Shown in pieces: positions 1 through 9,669 of a stretch of 64,000 nucleotides of DNA. Made by a program: the position numbers and the translations under genes. Position 1 is the first letter of the stretch. Each line of letters starts with the position of its first letter. The notes beneath the pieces were generated by a model. It worked only from the letters and a program-made list of their open reading frames with translations. It did no database searches and was not told where the DNA came from. Origin of the DNA: Corynespora cassiicola (taxonomy: Eukaryota > Ascomycota > Dothideomycetes > Pleosporales > Corynesporascaceae); assembly GCA_022059125.1 (NCBI GenBank), contig JAEUWY010000019.1, forward strand, positions 62,001 to 126,000, in the 5' to 3' direction.

Positions 1-498
1 AAATAGAAGTTGAATTAGCTTTTATAAAATTGAATTATAAGTAAAAAAAAAAAAAAAAAAATTAATTAAAAATTAATCGTAATTTTTTAATTTAATTATT
101 TTTTTAAAAATATTAGTACTCATTAAGTTATAGCTTAAAATATTGTTATATTAATATAGAGAGCTATTTAAAAAGAACAAAGATTAGAATTAGTATTTAT
201 TAAAACACCTAATTTTAAAAATAACTTTAATAATACAGATTATATATAAAAATTATTAAAATCTATTATTAAAAAACAAATAAAACCCGGTTAGTTTAAA
301 TATCTTTTTTAACTTTTTAAATTAAATTTAAAATTTAATTAAATATATTTTATTAAATGTTAAATTATAAAATTAATACAAATACTAATTAGTTTATAGA
401 CTAGAAATTTTAATAAGATAATTCAAAAATTTATACAGCTAAACCAGTTTTAAAATAGTTAAAAAAAAATAAAATTAAAAATATTTAAATATCTAGTT

Positions 499-620
499 TA
501 TAGCCCAGATCTAGCACCTATAAAAAGTGTCTAGGCTATATTAAAAAATAATTTAAAAAAATTAAATCCTAATTTATTAGGTAAAAAAAATAATAATAAA
601 AAAATCTTTTATTTATAAAC
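499..620 (+). mobile_element. Tc1/mariner-type transposase relic
   Basis: Read from 499 on the plus strand the frame gives Y-S-P-D-L-A-P-I-K-S-V, a stop, then A-I-L-K. This matches the Tc1/mariner-superfamily catalytic-domain block around S-P-D-L-N-P-I-E-N-V-W-A-x-L-K, in which the first Asp of the trailing part is an active-site residue. The W codon position is now a TAG, as expected from RIP of TGG. Flanking sequence is too degraded to delimit the element or find its ends. It is clearly non-functional. Confidence 0.6.
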
Positions 621-840
621 GCTATAAATAAAGAATAGAATTTAATTCTAAAAAAAATAATAGATAATTATATATCATTTTTACTTAATTGTTAGAAGGC
701 AGTTAATAGAGCTAACAGGTATTATACAAAATATTAATAGTTTAATTAATTATTAATATATGTATATAGTTTAATTTTTTAAAAAAGAAACTTCTATTAT
801 AATTATTATTTTTTTAGATAAAGAAGTCGTATTAAAAATT

Positions 841-842
<2 letters not shown>

Positions 843-878
<36 letters not shown>
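843..878. repeat. (TA)n microsatellite
   Basis: An almost pure run of alternating T and A, about 36 nt, inside the AT-rich block. Simple sequence; no function implied. Confidence 0.8.
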
Positions 879-881
<3 letters not shown>

Positions 882-1040
882 TATAAGTTTATAATAATTA
901 AATAAAAAGTAAAAATTTACGCTTAAAAAAAATATATTAGCTTTTTATAAGAATATAGAGCGACTTATTTTTAATGCAGCTTAAATACTACTTAGAATAA
1001 AAGTTTACAGAACTAAAAATAATTATAAATTAGAACTAAT

Positions 1041-1300
1041 AAGTTTTATATAAAAGAATATTTCTAAACTATAAAACTATTTAGAAACATTACGTTTTTT
1101 TATATTTTTTTTTAAAACCTTCTGTCTCTAATTTAGTTTAGTACTATTTAAATTATAGAAAAATAAAAAATTTAAAAAGCTAGATATTTAAATTTAAGTT
1201 AGAGTTAGATTAAAAGTTAAAGTTAAAGTTTAATTAGAAGTTAAAGTTATATACGTAATACTAGAAAGTAAATTTAGATTTTATACAGACGAAATATGTT
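1041..1300 (+). repeat. Direct repeat, copy 1 (with 1686-1950)
   Basis: A stretch of about 260 nt repeated in the same orientation at 1686-1950. Shared landmarks in order: a TTTTATATAAA start, an AAACTATAAAACTAT block, GTTTAGTACTATTT, a TTAAGTTAGAGTTAGATTAA block, and GTAATACTAGAAAGTAAA near the end. The copies differ at many positions, mostly C/T or G/A, which fits two copies of one element mutated independently by RIP. Repeat boundaries are by eye. Confidence 0.65.
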
Positions 1301-1685
1301 ATACTTTTAATTTTACTCTTTTTTTTAGTCTACTTTTTCTCTAACTTTTAAAGCTATTATTATTATATAAGCTTTTTTTTTAATTTATATTTAAAAATTA
1401 GATAAATCTCTATACAACTTATTTTATTTTTTTAAATAGCTAGTTTAGTTAAAAGGTTATATAAGTTTAAAAAGTGCTATTTTTTCAAATACTCTTTTTT
1501 AATATTACTCTACTATACTATTATTATTTAAAGTAAAAATATAAGTTACGTATTAATATTATATTATAAAATATATAAAATTACGCGATAGTTAGTACGT
1601 ACTAACTAAAACAAAATAGAAATAAAATAATATACTCGCTGCTTATTGATAATAAAATAAAAATTATAGAAAAAAACAGAGTTAC

Positions 1686-1950
1686 TAATTTTATATAAAG
1701 AAATATTTTTAAACTATAAAACTATCTAATAATATTATATTTTTTTATTTTTTTAAAAACTATTTATTTATTTCTCGTACAGTTTAGTACTATTTTAGTT
1801 ATAAAATAAGTATAAAATTTAAATAGCTAAATATTTAAACTTAAGTTAGAGTTAGATTAAAAATTAAAATTAAAGTTTAGTTAGAAGTTAAAAGCACGTG
1901 CGTAATACTAGAAAGTAAAATCAAACTTTATATAAATAAAGTTTATTATA
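1686..1950 (+). repeat. Direct repeat, copy 2 (with 1041-1300)
   Basis: Second copy of the repeat described at 1041-1300, in the same orientation and about 645 nt downstream. It could be a terminal repeat of a small retroelement or two insertions of one element; the interval between copies has no recognisable coding remnant to decide. Confidence 0.65.
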
Positions 1951-1987
1951 TTATAAATATAAGTAGTACGTATTAAAGCAGTTAGAG

Positions 1988-2030
1988 AGGTAGACTACTC
2001 GCTTATATAGGCTACTCGCTTATAAGTTAT
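1988..2030. mobile_element. Isolated transposon terminus with tandem ACTCGCTT motif
   Basis: Two tandem copies of a CTACTCGCTTATA-like unit. It is a C-to-T mutated version of the tandem CCGACTCGCTTGTG unit that forms the right end of the element at 2056-3082, and it faces the left end of that element across about 25 nt. The sequence to its left does not continue the arm of the 2056-3082 element, so it is either a different family sharing the terminal motif or a truncated end. Confidence 0.45.
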
Positions 2031-2055
2031 ATTATATTTAATACTAATATAAACT

Positions 2056-3082
2056 ATAAGCGAGTCAGACACACAAGCGAGTCGGATATTTAATACTAAG
2101 TATTTATATATAAAACTTTAAAGCCTAATAACTCTTTTATTATAACACCTATTAAAATATAAATTTATTATTTATAAAGCTAAAGTTTATAGCTTTCTAT
2201 AAATATAAAATATATACTAATAAATTTATTAAAAAAAAGTTATTAAGCTTTAAAGTTTATATAAAATAGTATTAGTTTAGTTAATATAATAACTTTTCAA
2301 TAGCTATAATAAGTATATATTTATGAACTAAATTTATTACTATAGTGTGTAGTACTTATTTTATTATAGTTTATTTAATTTAATATAATAATATTTAAAA
2401 AAATTACTTTTTAAATTTATACGCTATATATTTAATTTAAACTTTTTAAAAAACTTTTAGTTTAATATATTTTATACTAAAAAACTTTTTTATTTTTTTT
2501 TTAAAAAAAAAGTTGAATTTAGTATTTTATATAAGTAAATATATATATATTACTAAAATATATTTTAACTTTAATACTTAATTTTAGTATTTATAATTAT
2601 AATATACTTGAATTCTAATAGTACTGTATACTAATCAGTTTATAAAAAGCTTAAAATTATTTAAAAAGTAACTGTTATTCAAAAGTTTAATTATATAAAC
2701 TATTTTTAAGTAGTATATAAAAAGAAATTAAATAAACTATACTAAAATAAGTACTATATACTATAATAATAAATTTAACTAATAACTGTATACTTATTAA
2801 ATTTTTAAAAAAAAATCTATAATTTATTATAGCTATTTAAAAGTTATTATATTAACTAAACTAATACTACTTTATATAAACTTTAAAACTTAAAATTTTT
2901 TTAATTAATAAATTTATTAGTATAATTTTTATATTTATAAGACGCTATAAATTTTAGCTTTATATGTATTAAACTTTTTTTTAATAGGTGTTATAATAAA
3001 AGAGTTATTAAGCTTTAAAGTTTTATATATAAATGCTTGGCATTAAGTGTCCGACTCGCTTGTGTGTCCGACTCGCTTGTGG
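2056..3082. mobile_element. Non-autonomous DNA element, ~345-nt inverted arms
   Basis: The left arm (about 2056-2400) and the reverse complement of the right arm (about 2735-3082) align over most of their length, including an AACTTTAAAGC box, TTATTATAACACCTATT and TAGTACTTATTTTA. Both outer ends consist of two tandem copies of a 17-mer, ACAAGCGAGTCGGACAC, best preserved on the right. The centre (2400-2735) is not palindromic and has no coding capacity. The structure fits a foldback or MITE-like non-autonomous DNA transposon. No target-site duplication could be fixed. Confidence 0.6.
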
Positions 3083-3300
3083 TTTACGTTAATCTATTAA
3101 TATTCTTGGGGCTGTGTTTATTGAATAGGGCTGAGCAACGAATATTATTAATTAAAACTGTATCATCTGCTGATTACTGCATGTCGCCCCCAATTCTTTC
3201 CTATCTCTTAGCTTTAGTATCTACATAAATGTTGCTTTATAAACCTTACCTTTCCGTGTCAAATGTCGTTTAGAATCTAAGACACTTAGCTCTAATAACA

Positions 3301-5662
3301 ATGCGAAGATCAATCCTTACACGTACCTGGGGGTTTTTACCCAACATTATGGTTAAGAAAAGAGGTTTCAAACGTATCAGGCAACCACAACACGAACGGG
3401 CGGATAGAGGCTCCACAGAAATGAACAATCTTTCGCTTCAGAGGTACGATCAATCCCTTGCGTTTCGAATCAAATCTGTGAAATATTCGCTTAGATTTAC
3501 TCTAGGGATGCCATTTCTGATCAACGAAAAAGTCTGAAAGAAATATTCACGAAACAAGGATGGAGATCTGGAGCGTTGTGCGGAGCTTGCTCTATTGTTT
3601 TAATTTTCTTCGTCAACTTAGCTGTCACGATCTGGACTACTACTCGGAAAAATGCTGAAGGAGTAGTAGCTTTCGATGTAGATTGTCGTCAAGCTTCGAG
3701 ATTGAATATCGGGCTTCACTTGCTCATCAACCTGTTGAGTACAGTGATGTTAAGCGCTAGCAACTATTGCATGCAATGTCTGTCTGCTCCGACAAGAGAA
3801 GAGGTGGATCGTGCTCACAAGAGAGGATCATGGTTGGATATTGGTGTTCCAAGTATCCGCAACCTAAGATTCATCAACAAACGCAGAGCAATCGTGTGGG
3901 CACTGTTGGGGATATCGTCTTTCCCCCTTCATTTGTTTTACAACTCCATGGTTTTTCTCTCGACTCCTTCGAACGATTATCGAGTCTGGATAGTTCGTTC
4001 TTCATTTTTCAACGATGAAGATTGTCGCAATTGTACATCTCTGAAAGAGTGCGATTCCCCGGGTTGTGACTCACCGTATCCAAATCCGGATATACTTATT
4101 GGCCTGCGCAACAAGGCTCAGTCATCAGGTATCGGCACCCGAATGAATGCTACGGATGTCACTGCCCAGATCTATGAGAGAAATACATCGCCTGACGGTC
4201 TGGACTTTCTTCGGAATCATGATTGTATTTCGGAATATTCTACTAGCATACAAGGCTCCCGAAAGAGTCTCATACTGGTTATCGAGGACTTTATCGAAGG
4301 ATCATGGGAAGGAACAGATGTATATCATTGGGCCTCTTTCGATGCCAGTGATATTGACAGGGCAGAGGAACGCAAGAATCCCTATTATTGGATTTGTGAC
4401 TTCGACGATCAAAGCTGTTTCGACGTTAAAGATGAGCTTCTCGAAAATTCCGATCTATGGACAGTATCAGGGGTGAACGTGCTTTACTGCCTCAGCGAGC
4501 GATCTTCATCGTTGTGTAAGCTCCATATTCTCTATGAAATTGGTTGGCTTGTCACCACTTTGAACTTTGTGAAAGCAGTTCTCATCATCTACACTGTATT
4601 TGCAGTCAAAGAAGATCCGCTCATGACAATGGGGGATGCTGTCGCCTCATTCATGGAACTTAGGGACTCTACAACCAGGAATCTTTCCCTCGTGGATACC
4701 GAGCGGTTGAAAAGGCATATCGGATCTGCATCAATGAGTCCAAGAGAATGGACAGACAAGAAGCTCAGATGGAAAGACAGCACAAGCAAGACGCGTCGCA
4801 TTATGATGCTGTTGATGTGAGTCTAATTCACCGGAACGTCTTCCTGCTTGCATACATACTAACCTGAGCTAGGCTTTCCTGTACCCTTGTCGTTGTATCC
4901 ACTTTTCTCGGCCTGAGTGTTCGAGCTCTCAAGGAGCTAGAAGCGCCTACATCGTTTTCTTCACTAGTCAATATGGGCTTTGGCGAAATCAATTCGAGAA
5001 CCTTTATTTCTTGGGATATTCAAGGCACTATACCTAATATAGTAATGTCAAACTTGGCTCAGGCCATTTTGTCATTACTATACTTTTTCTACAATGGTTT
5101 GTTTACCTGTATGCTGCTTGGTTACGAATGGTCAGAGTATGCACACAAACGAAAGGGCCTGCGTCTATCTCATGCCAGAACCGCAGCACAGCGTTCAACA
5201 TACTTCCTTCAACTTCCTTATCGATACTCTCTACCGCTAATGGCCATATCTGGGATACTGCACTGGTTTGTCTCCCAGTCCATTTTCCTCGTCGCCGTGG
5301 ACTATTACTGGACAGACGGAACTGCATACGATTCAAAATATGAAATGCCCAGTTTTATGTCTAGTGGCTACTCGCCAATGGCTATTATTGCTACTTTAGT
5401 ACTGGGATCTTTCATGGTCATTTTGGGAGTTGGGGTTGGATTCATACCATACAAGCGAGGAATGGTTACTGCAGGGAGCTGCAGTGCAGCCATGAGCGCG
5501 GCATGTCATGCAGAAGAGGTTGACAAGATTGAAGGCTGTAAAGCAGTGAAATTGCAAGTGAAGTGGGGTGTCGTAAGAGGAGAAATCCCGGACAGGGTAG
5601 ATCGGTGTGCATTCTCAGCCGGTCCGGTCACGTTTCCAAAGAAGGGAAAATTGTACATGTAG
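3301..5662 (+). CDS. DUF6536-family fungal integral membrane protein
   Basis: Three-exon model 3301-3443, 3506-4816, 4873-5662 (747 aa); the introns (62 and 56 nt) have GT...AG ends and keep the frame. The N-terminal block K-Q-G-W-R-S-G-A-L-C-G-A-C leading into a hydrophobic helix is the hallmark start of the fungal DUF6536 domain, followed by N-Y-C-M-Q-C-L-S-A-P-T-R-E-E-V-D and the W-L-D-I-G-V-P-S-x-R-N block. A long extracellular-type region with several N-x-S/T sites follows, then at least four more membrane helices in exon 3. Role unknown; family members are plasma or vacuolar membrane proteins without an assigned substrate. The start codon is the least certain point. The gene lies only about 220 bp from the transposon block but shows no lesion. 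Confidence 0.8.
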
Positions 5663-5800
5663 CTTGGCAGGTCATTATGGCTCAAGGATAGATCATCGCC
5701 CATGAACTCCAGAATTCCTTTCTAGCAACCTTGGCCATACGAGCCACTGATCACAGATACGTTCATTGTGATCATAGAACAAACCTTGGATTCAAACATT

Positions 5801-6187
5801 TCAACCCGCCCCAACCAGCTGAACCGGCTGTTCAAGATGAGGCGAATGGGACGAGCCCCCCAAGACCACCGTCTTCTTGATACCTCCAATCTCGACGTAA
5901 GCTTGCTGCAGCTCATGCGGTGTAATGCTGTCTGTATCGGTAAAGATGTATGCAAACGAGCCTTAGAAGTTGGGGTCGTGATATGGATCATAGAGCACTG
6001 ACCAGGCAGAGCACGAGAATGGCTGGCTGGGAAGCGCATTGGCCAGCCGGTCTGCTTCCTCGTCGGGTAGGTCGTGGAGCTGCATGGCCTTTTCGTGCTT
6101 GCGTCGTGGTCGATGCACTCGGGAGGGTTGGCAGGATCGGTACCCATGGCCGACAAGGCAGATGACTACGGCGGAGCGAGGAGCCAT
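5801..6187 (-). pseudogene. Alpha/beta-hydrolase relic of a PKS-cluster type
   Basis: Reading leftward from an ATG at 6187, the frame gives a short beta-strand start (A-V-V-I-C), then L-H-D-L-P-D-E-E-A-D-R-L-A, an in-frame TAA at 5963-5965, and continues in the same frame with Y-I-F-T-D-T-D-S-I-T-P, L-Q-Q-A-Y and G-G-S-H-S-P-H before a final stop at 5801. The D-L-x-D-E-E-A and T-D-x-D-x-x-x-P...Q blocks and the late H-S-P are typical of fungal alpha/beta hydrolases found in polyketide loci. At under 130 codons it is about half family length: the part that should hold the nucleophile elbow is absent. A premature stop plus an internal deletion makes it a pseudogene. It is followed by a PKS relic. 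Confidence 0.6.
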
Positions 6188-6539
6188 GGCGGGGTTGGGC
6201 TGCGCCGCCTTCCTTTGCCCCGCTGTTGGGAAGGTGCGGCCCAGGCGCCCGTCCCTTGGCCCCCGTGTCCCCAGAGCGCCGGAGCGGCAGCGTAGCAGGG
6301 CGTCGTCGCATGTGTGCAGCCCGGCACAGCCCGGCACAGCCGTCCAGCCAGAGCCTCTGTACTCCCCGAGGCTCCCTGTCTCCCCCGTTCCGGACGCGGG
6401 CAGCCGAAAGGGTGAGCCCATCTCGCAGCACCACCTGGGCACCCTGAGGTTGCTCTATCGCATACAAGCTCGCCTGCTCCTTGTGCGTAGTCACGTGGGA
6501 CGGGGTGCACGCATTTCGTCAACCGACTTGCAATGGCCT

Positions 6540-8187
6540 ACCAAAATTGATGTGCTCATCAGCTCTTCATCAAAGAGATTTCCAGCCTCCGAAATTATGG
6601 CACTTTTTGGACGAGTTATTTATATTGATATAGACGGCAGTTCCTTCTCGCCAGCATATCTCCCCAGACACAAAAATGTGTCACTGATTACATTGAACGT
6701 CTCCGACATCGTTGTTCATCGACCTGGGCATATTCGTTTGGCACTTGAAGCCGTTTGGCACCTTCTAAGCCGCCTATTCTTTCATCCGGCTGCATTCACA
6801 AAAGTACATATAATTTTGCAGATAAGCAAGGCCCCTTTGCGAGGTGAGAGCGGCAAGGAGTATGCACCAGCATGTCCTTCAAATCAGCCCCGTGTCTATA
6901 GTCAAGGTGAGTACTGTACCGCATGAATAAAAAACTCATAATAATAATCCACCTTCAGACTATGCTCCCAACTATGCCATCCTACACCTTTCTCTCGAAC
7001 GCTACCTGCGTCGTCACCGGAGATTTTGGTGGTATCGAGCCCACAAGCTGCCGGTGGATGGAGAGCAAAGACGCCAAAAATTTCATCATCCTTTCTCGCT
7101 CTGGTCCCCATTACATTTTAGCTGAGGCCCTACTCAAAGATCTACATGCGCAGAATGTGCGCGTTGAATATCCGAGGTGTGACGTTTCGTCGAGAGAACA
7201 AGTTGAGGCTGCATTACGCCAAAGTGCCGGGCATCTTCCTCAAATTAAGGGATGTATGCAAGCTTCACTAGTGCTTCAGGTGCTTTGATTGTCTCTGGAA
7301 GCGAGAGATTCGCCTCAACGAATCATCAATCAACTAACTGCTTACAGGACTCCGTCTTCGAAACGATGATGTACAAAGATTGGACTACCGCGATCAGTCC
7401 CCGCATCCAAGGTACACTGAATCTGCACGCTCTCCTTCCATGTACCATGGACTTCTTCATCCTCCTCTGTTCAATCAATGACATTCTCGGCGCCCGTTTC
7501 CAAGCCAACTACGCCGCGCCTAATACCTTTCTTGACGCCTTCGCACACATTCACTACGACCAACGTATCGTATCCATTGACATGTGGTGGTATGCCGGCA
7601 CTCTAGCTTCCAATAACTTTCTAAAAGGAAGGTTTGATGCAATTGGATGCCTGTATCAGGTCCCTGACGACCAGCTTCTGGGCCTTTTGGATTATTACTG
7701 CAACCCTGAGAGAGAGCTGAGGAAGGAGATCTGTCAGACAATGCTTGGAGTGGCGCTTCCATCATACGCTCTAGCCTACGGGAAAGCACATCTCGAACTC
7801 CTGAGGCGTCTGCTTTGGCGTGTCATGAGCCCCCTTGACATCTCACCAAACCTCCTCGAGCCTATAGAGGCCTCTCAACGCAAGACTCCTCCCCTCTCTA
7901 GCCTCATCGCCTCCATGATATCTGACACAGAAGCTTCAGAGGTTATATGCAATGGCATAAAACAAAAACCTGCTATTCAACTTGGTATCGAAGAAGAAAT
8001 CATCAACAAGGAGAAGCCGGTACATGTCGCCGGCGTAGATTGTCTCATGGCTGTAGAGCTGCGAACGTGGTTCAAGAAGGTTGGTATCAACGTGAGTGTT
8101 TTCGAGATAATGGAGAATAAGATCTTACAAGGCCTTTGTGAAAAGGTAGTAGAGAGAAGGCAGGTTGTGAAGCCGACGGCATTTTAG
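6540..8187 (+). pseudogene. 3' remnant of a highly reducing PKS (ER-KR-ACP)
   Basis: Remaining order: end of an enoyl-reductase domain (A-L-F-G-R-V-I-Y-I near 6600), a ketoreductase (C-V-V-T-G-D-F-G-G near 7010; I-I-L-S-R-S-G; Q-A-N-Y-A-A-P-N-T-F-L-D-A near 7505) and a C-terminal carrier domain ending at 8187. Two introns are still readable, 6907-6958 and 7280-7347. A frameshift separates the ER part from the K-V region near 6840. In the carrier motif the usual G-V-D-S-L is G-V-D-C-L: the codon at 8041-8043 is TGT, so the phosphopantetheine-accepting serine is gone. The KR nucleotide loop is also altered (G-D-F-G-G-I-E). All upstream domains (KS, AT, DH) are missing. Not functional. Confidence 0.85.
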
Positions 8188-8858
8188 CTAGATATGGTCG
8201 ATCTTAGTCATTTCACCATGCCTTTGTTTTCCTCTGTGGTGATTATCTGAACTGAATCGTACGGTATTGTTTTACATACCAGTATAAATGCTGTGCGCGA
8301 GACTAGTAATCTGCCTATAGCCTTATTCCTAGCGAATGAAGGGATCCTAATGTGCGGAAGTTGATAAATCGAGCGTATCGCTTGAGCAGGCTCTTCAACG
8401 CAAGCACAAGCAGGTCAGTATAGACACCGAAAGTATACAGAGCGACTTTGATAAAATCAAGAAACACCTTATCGCTGCTATTTCTGTTACCATTAAATGC
8501 TTCCTTGCTACCGAGTCCGGGTTATAGAGTGATATCATACAGAAAAGGGGCTATTCTAATGTCTAGAAGTCTCTTTAATCTTAGCTTCTGACTTTTTTCT
8601 GTTGGGTTTGGTGTTAAATTCATAGTGTTAGCGTATTTAGATTATTCCATAGTAAAGTAGCTCAATTGCTGCTAAATCAGTCTTTTCTTAGGTAACTAAA
8701 TATACCTTTTTTTCTTGTTATCGCAGGTGTCGCCTGTAGTAATAAAAAACCTGATTTGATTTTGAAAGTATAACTATGATTCGCGAATTTCACACCACGG
8801 AAATAGAGTGTTCAGAGTGGGATGTCAACAATAGAGTTCTATACACTACGGATCTTGA
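8188..8858. other. Intergenic, no gene seen
   Basis: AT-leaning spacer between the PKS relic and the 3' end of the secreted RNase-like gene. Around 8370-8530 a frame reads as a short charged helix (A-L-Q-R-K-H-K-Q-V) before a stop, which might be a transposase tail but could not be assigned. Nothing else supported. Confidence 0.5.
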
Positions 8859-9469
8859 CTAGGTGCACTTCTCAAAGAACTTCTTGCCCTGGAAGTCAGC
8901 CGTGACTTCGCTGTGGGTCATCACACCGCAGTACTTGGCAGTACCCTTGTTGTCGGCGTAAACGACCCGGATAGGAGTGTTCATCGCTTGCTTGTTTGTC
9001 TTAACATTCTTTGCCCACTCGAGCTGGCCATTCTTTCCCTTGGAGCCAACCCAAAAGACGGGGTATTCCCAAAGCTGCGCTTTTCCTTCGTCGCATTCCG
9101 CTACATTCCATTTAATTTTATCGCTGTTGCCGTACTTGTGCGGGTCGCCGGACGTTCCGGGTGCGAAGCCAGCCACGTCCATTTGTTTTTGAGCGTAGGC
9201 GATGTCGACGGTGAATTTCTTCTGCTTCGACTTGTTGGTGGTTGGCTGGCATGTAACTGTGCCAGCGCGAGAGATAAGAGGCGAGGTCTAGATGTTGAGT
9301 TAGAAACGAATCGTTCGATTATCGTTTTATGGATTGGCAATTGGATCAAATGGTTGAGATGTGCACTTACAACAGCTGTGATATCCGACTCAGATTGAAC
9401 AATTGGAGCAGGCGCAGCGGTGGCAAAAGCCGAAAGAAGAGCAGCAACGACAATGGACTGGTAATGCAT
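8859..9469 (-). CDS. Secreted RNase T1/F1-like protein
   Basis: Exons 9469-9371 and 9287-8859 (175 aa); an 83-nt intron with GTAAGT...TAG. A signal peptide is obvious (M-H-Y-Q-S-I then V-V-A-A-L-L-S-A-F-A-T-A-A-P-A), so the product is secreted. The mature part carries landmarks of the microbial RNase T1/N1 superfamily in the right order: P-H-K-Y (first catalytic His), L-W-E-Y-P-V (catalytic Glu), I-R-V-V-Y (Arg) and G-V-M-T-H-S (second His), plus a terminal F-x-x-x-C-T able to pair with the early T-C-Q cysteine. This suggests cleavage of single-stranded RNA, or a catalytically derived secreted effector; which is not decidable here. A TATA box lies about 190 bp upstream. Confidence 0.7.
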
Positions 9470-9510
9470 GGTGGATAATGATGGAGCCGATAGGTCTAGT
9501 TGAGTTTGTA

Positions 9511-9584
9511 ACGACTGTGGGAAAGCTGAATGCTTAGACACAAAAATGACAAATCGAAACGACTGTGGATAAGCTGAGTGCTTG
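9511..9584 (-). repeat. 48-nt-spaced duplication in the 5' leader
   Basis: A block of about 26 nt starting ACGACTGTGG is repeated 48 nt downstream (9511-9536 and 9559-9584), with AAGCTGA and TGCTT conserved in both copies. It lies between the TATA box and the start codon of the RNase-like gene, so it is probably in the transcribed leader. Confidence 0.65.
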
Positions 9585-9654
9585 AAGAAGAGCGAATGTT
9601 TTGGATCTGAACGGATGTCGATGAGATGGATTCTTCGAGGGATACACAAGCACT

Positions 9655-9661
9655 TTATATA
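9655..9661 (-). promoter_or_regulatory. TATA box of the RNase-like gene
   Basis: The minus strand reads TATATAAAG here, 186 nt before the ATG at 9469. It is a good match to a strong core TATA element, common in inducible secreted-protein genes of fungi. Transcription start would lie near 9625. Confidence 0.5.
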
Positions 9662-9669
9662 GCAAAGTC

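Larger units (their letters stand above)
1..3036. repeat. AT-rich, probably RIP-mutated transposon block
   Basis: About 3 kb composed almost entirely of A and T, with long A and T runs, stops in every frame and no ORF of useful length. CG and CA dinucleotides are scarce and TA is very common, the expected outcome of repeat-induced point mutation (C to T on both strands) acting on repeated DNA in Pezizomycotina. Recognisable fossils inside are entered separately: a transposase relic, a direct repeat, and an element with long inverted arms. Normal base composition resumes abruptly near 3083, about 220 bp before the first gene. RIP is inferred from composition; no index was calculated. Confidence 0.85.

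Noticed and set aside
3037..3228. 63-codon open frame at the edge of the AT-rich block
   Set aside because: It begins inside the transposon terminus and runs into featureless sequence.
6039..6926. 295-codon plus-strand open frame
   Set aside because: Its first half is antisense to the hydrolase relic and GC-rich filler; only the last third is part of the PKS relic. It is not one protein.
8340..8620. Possible pogo-like transposase tail
   Set aside because: A short charged helix and a stop are all that can be read; no catalytic motif or terminal repeat supports it.
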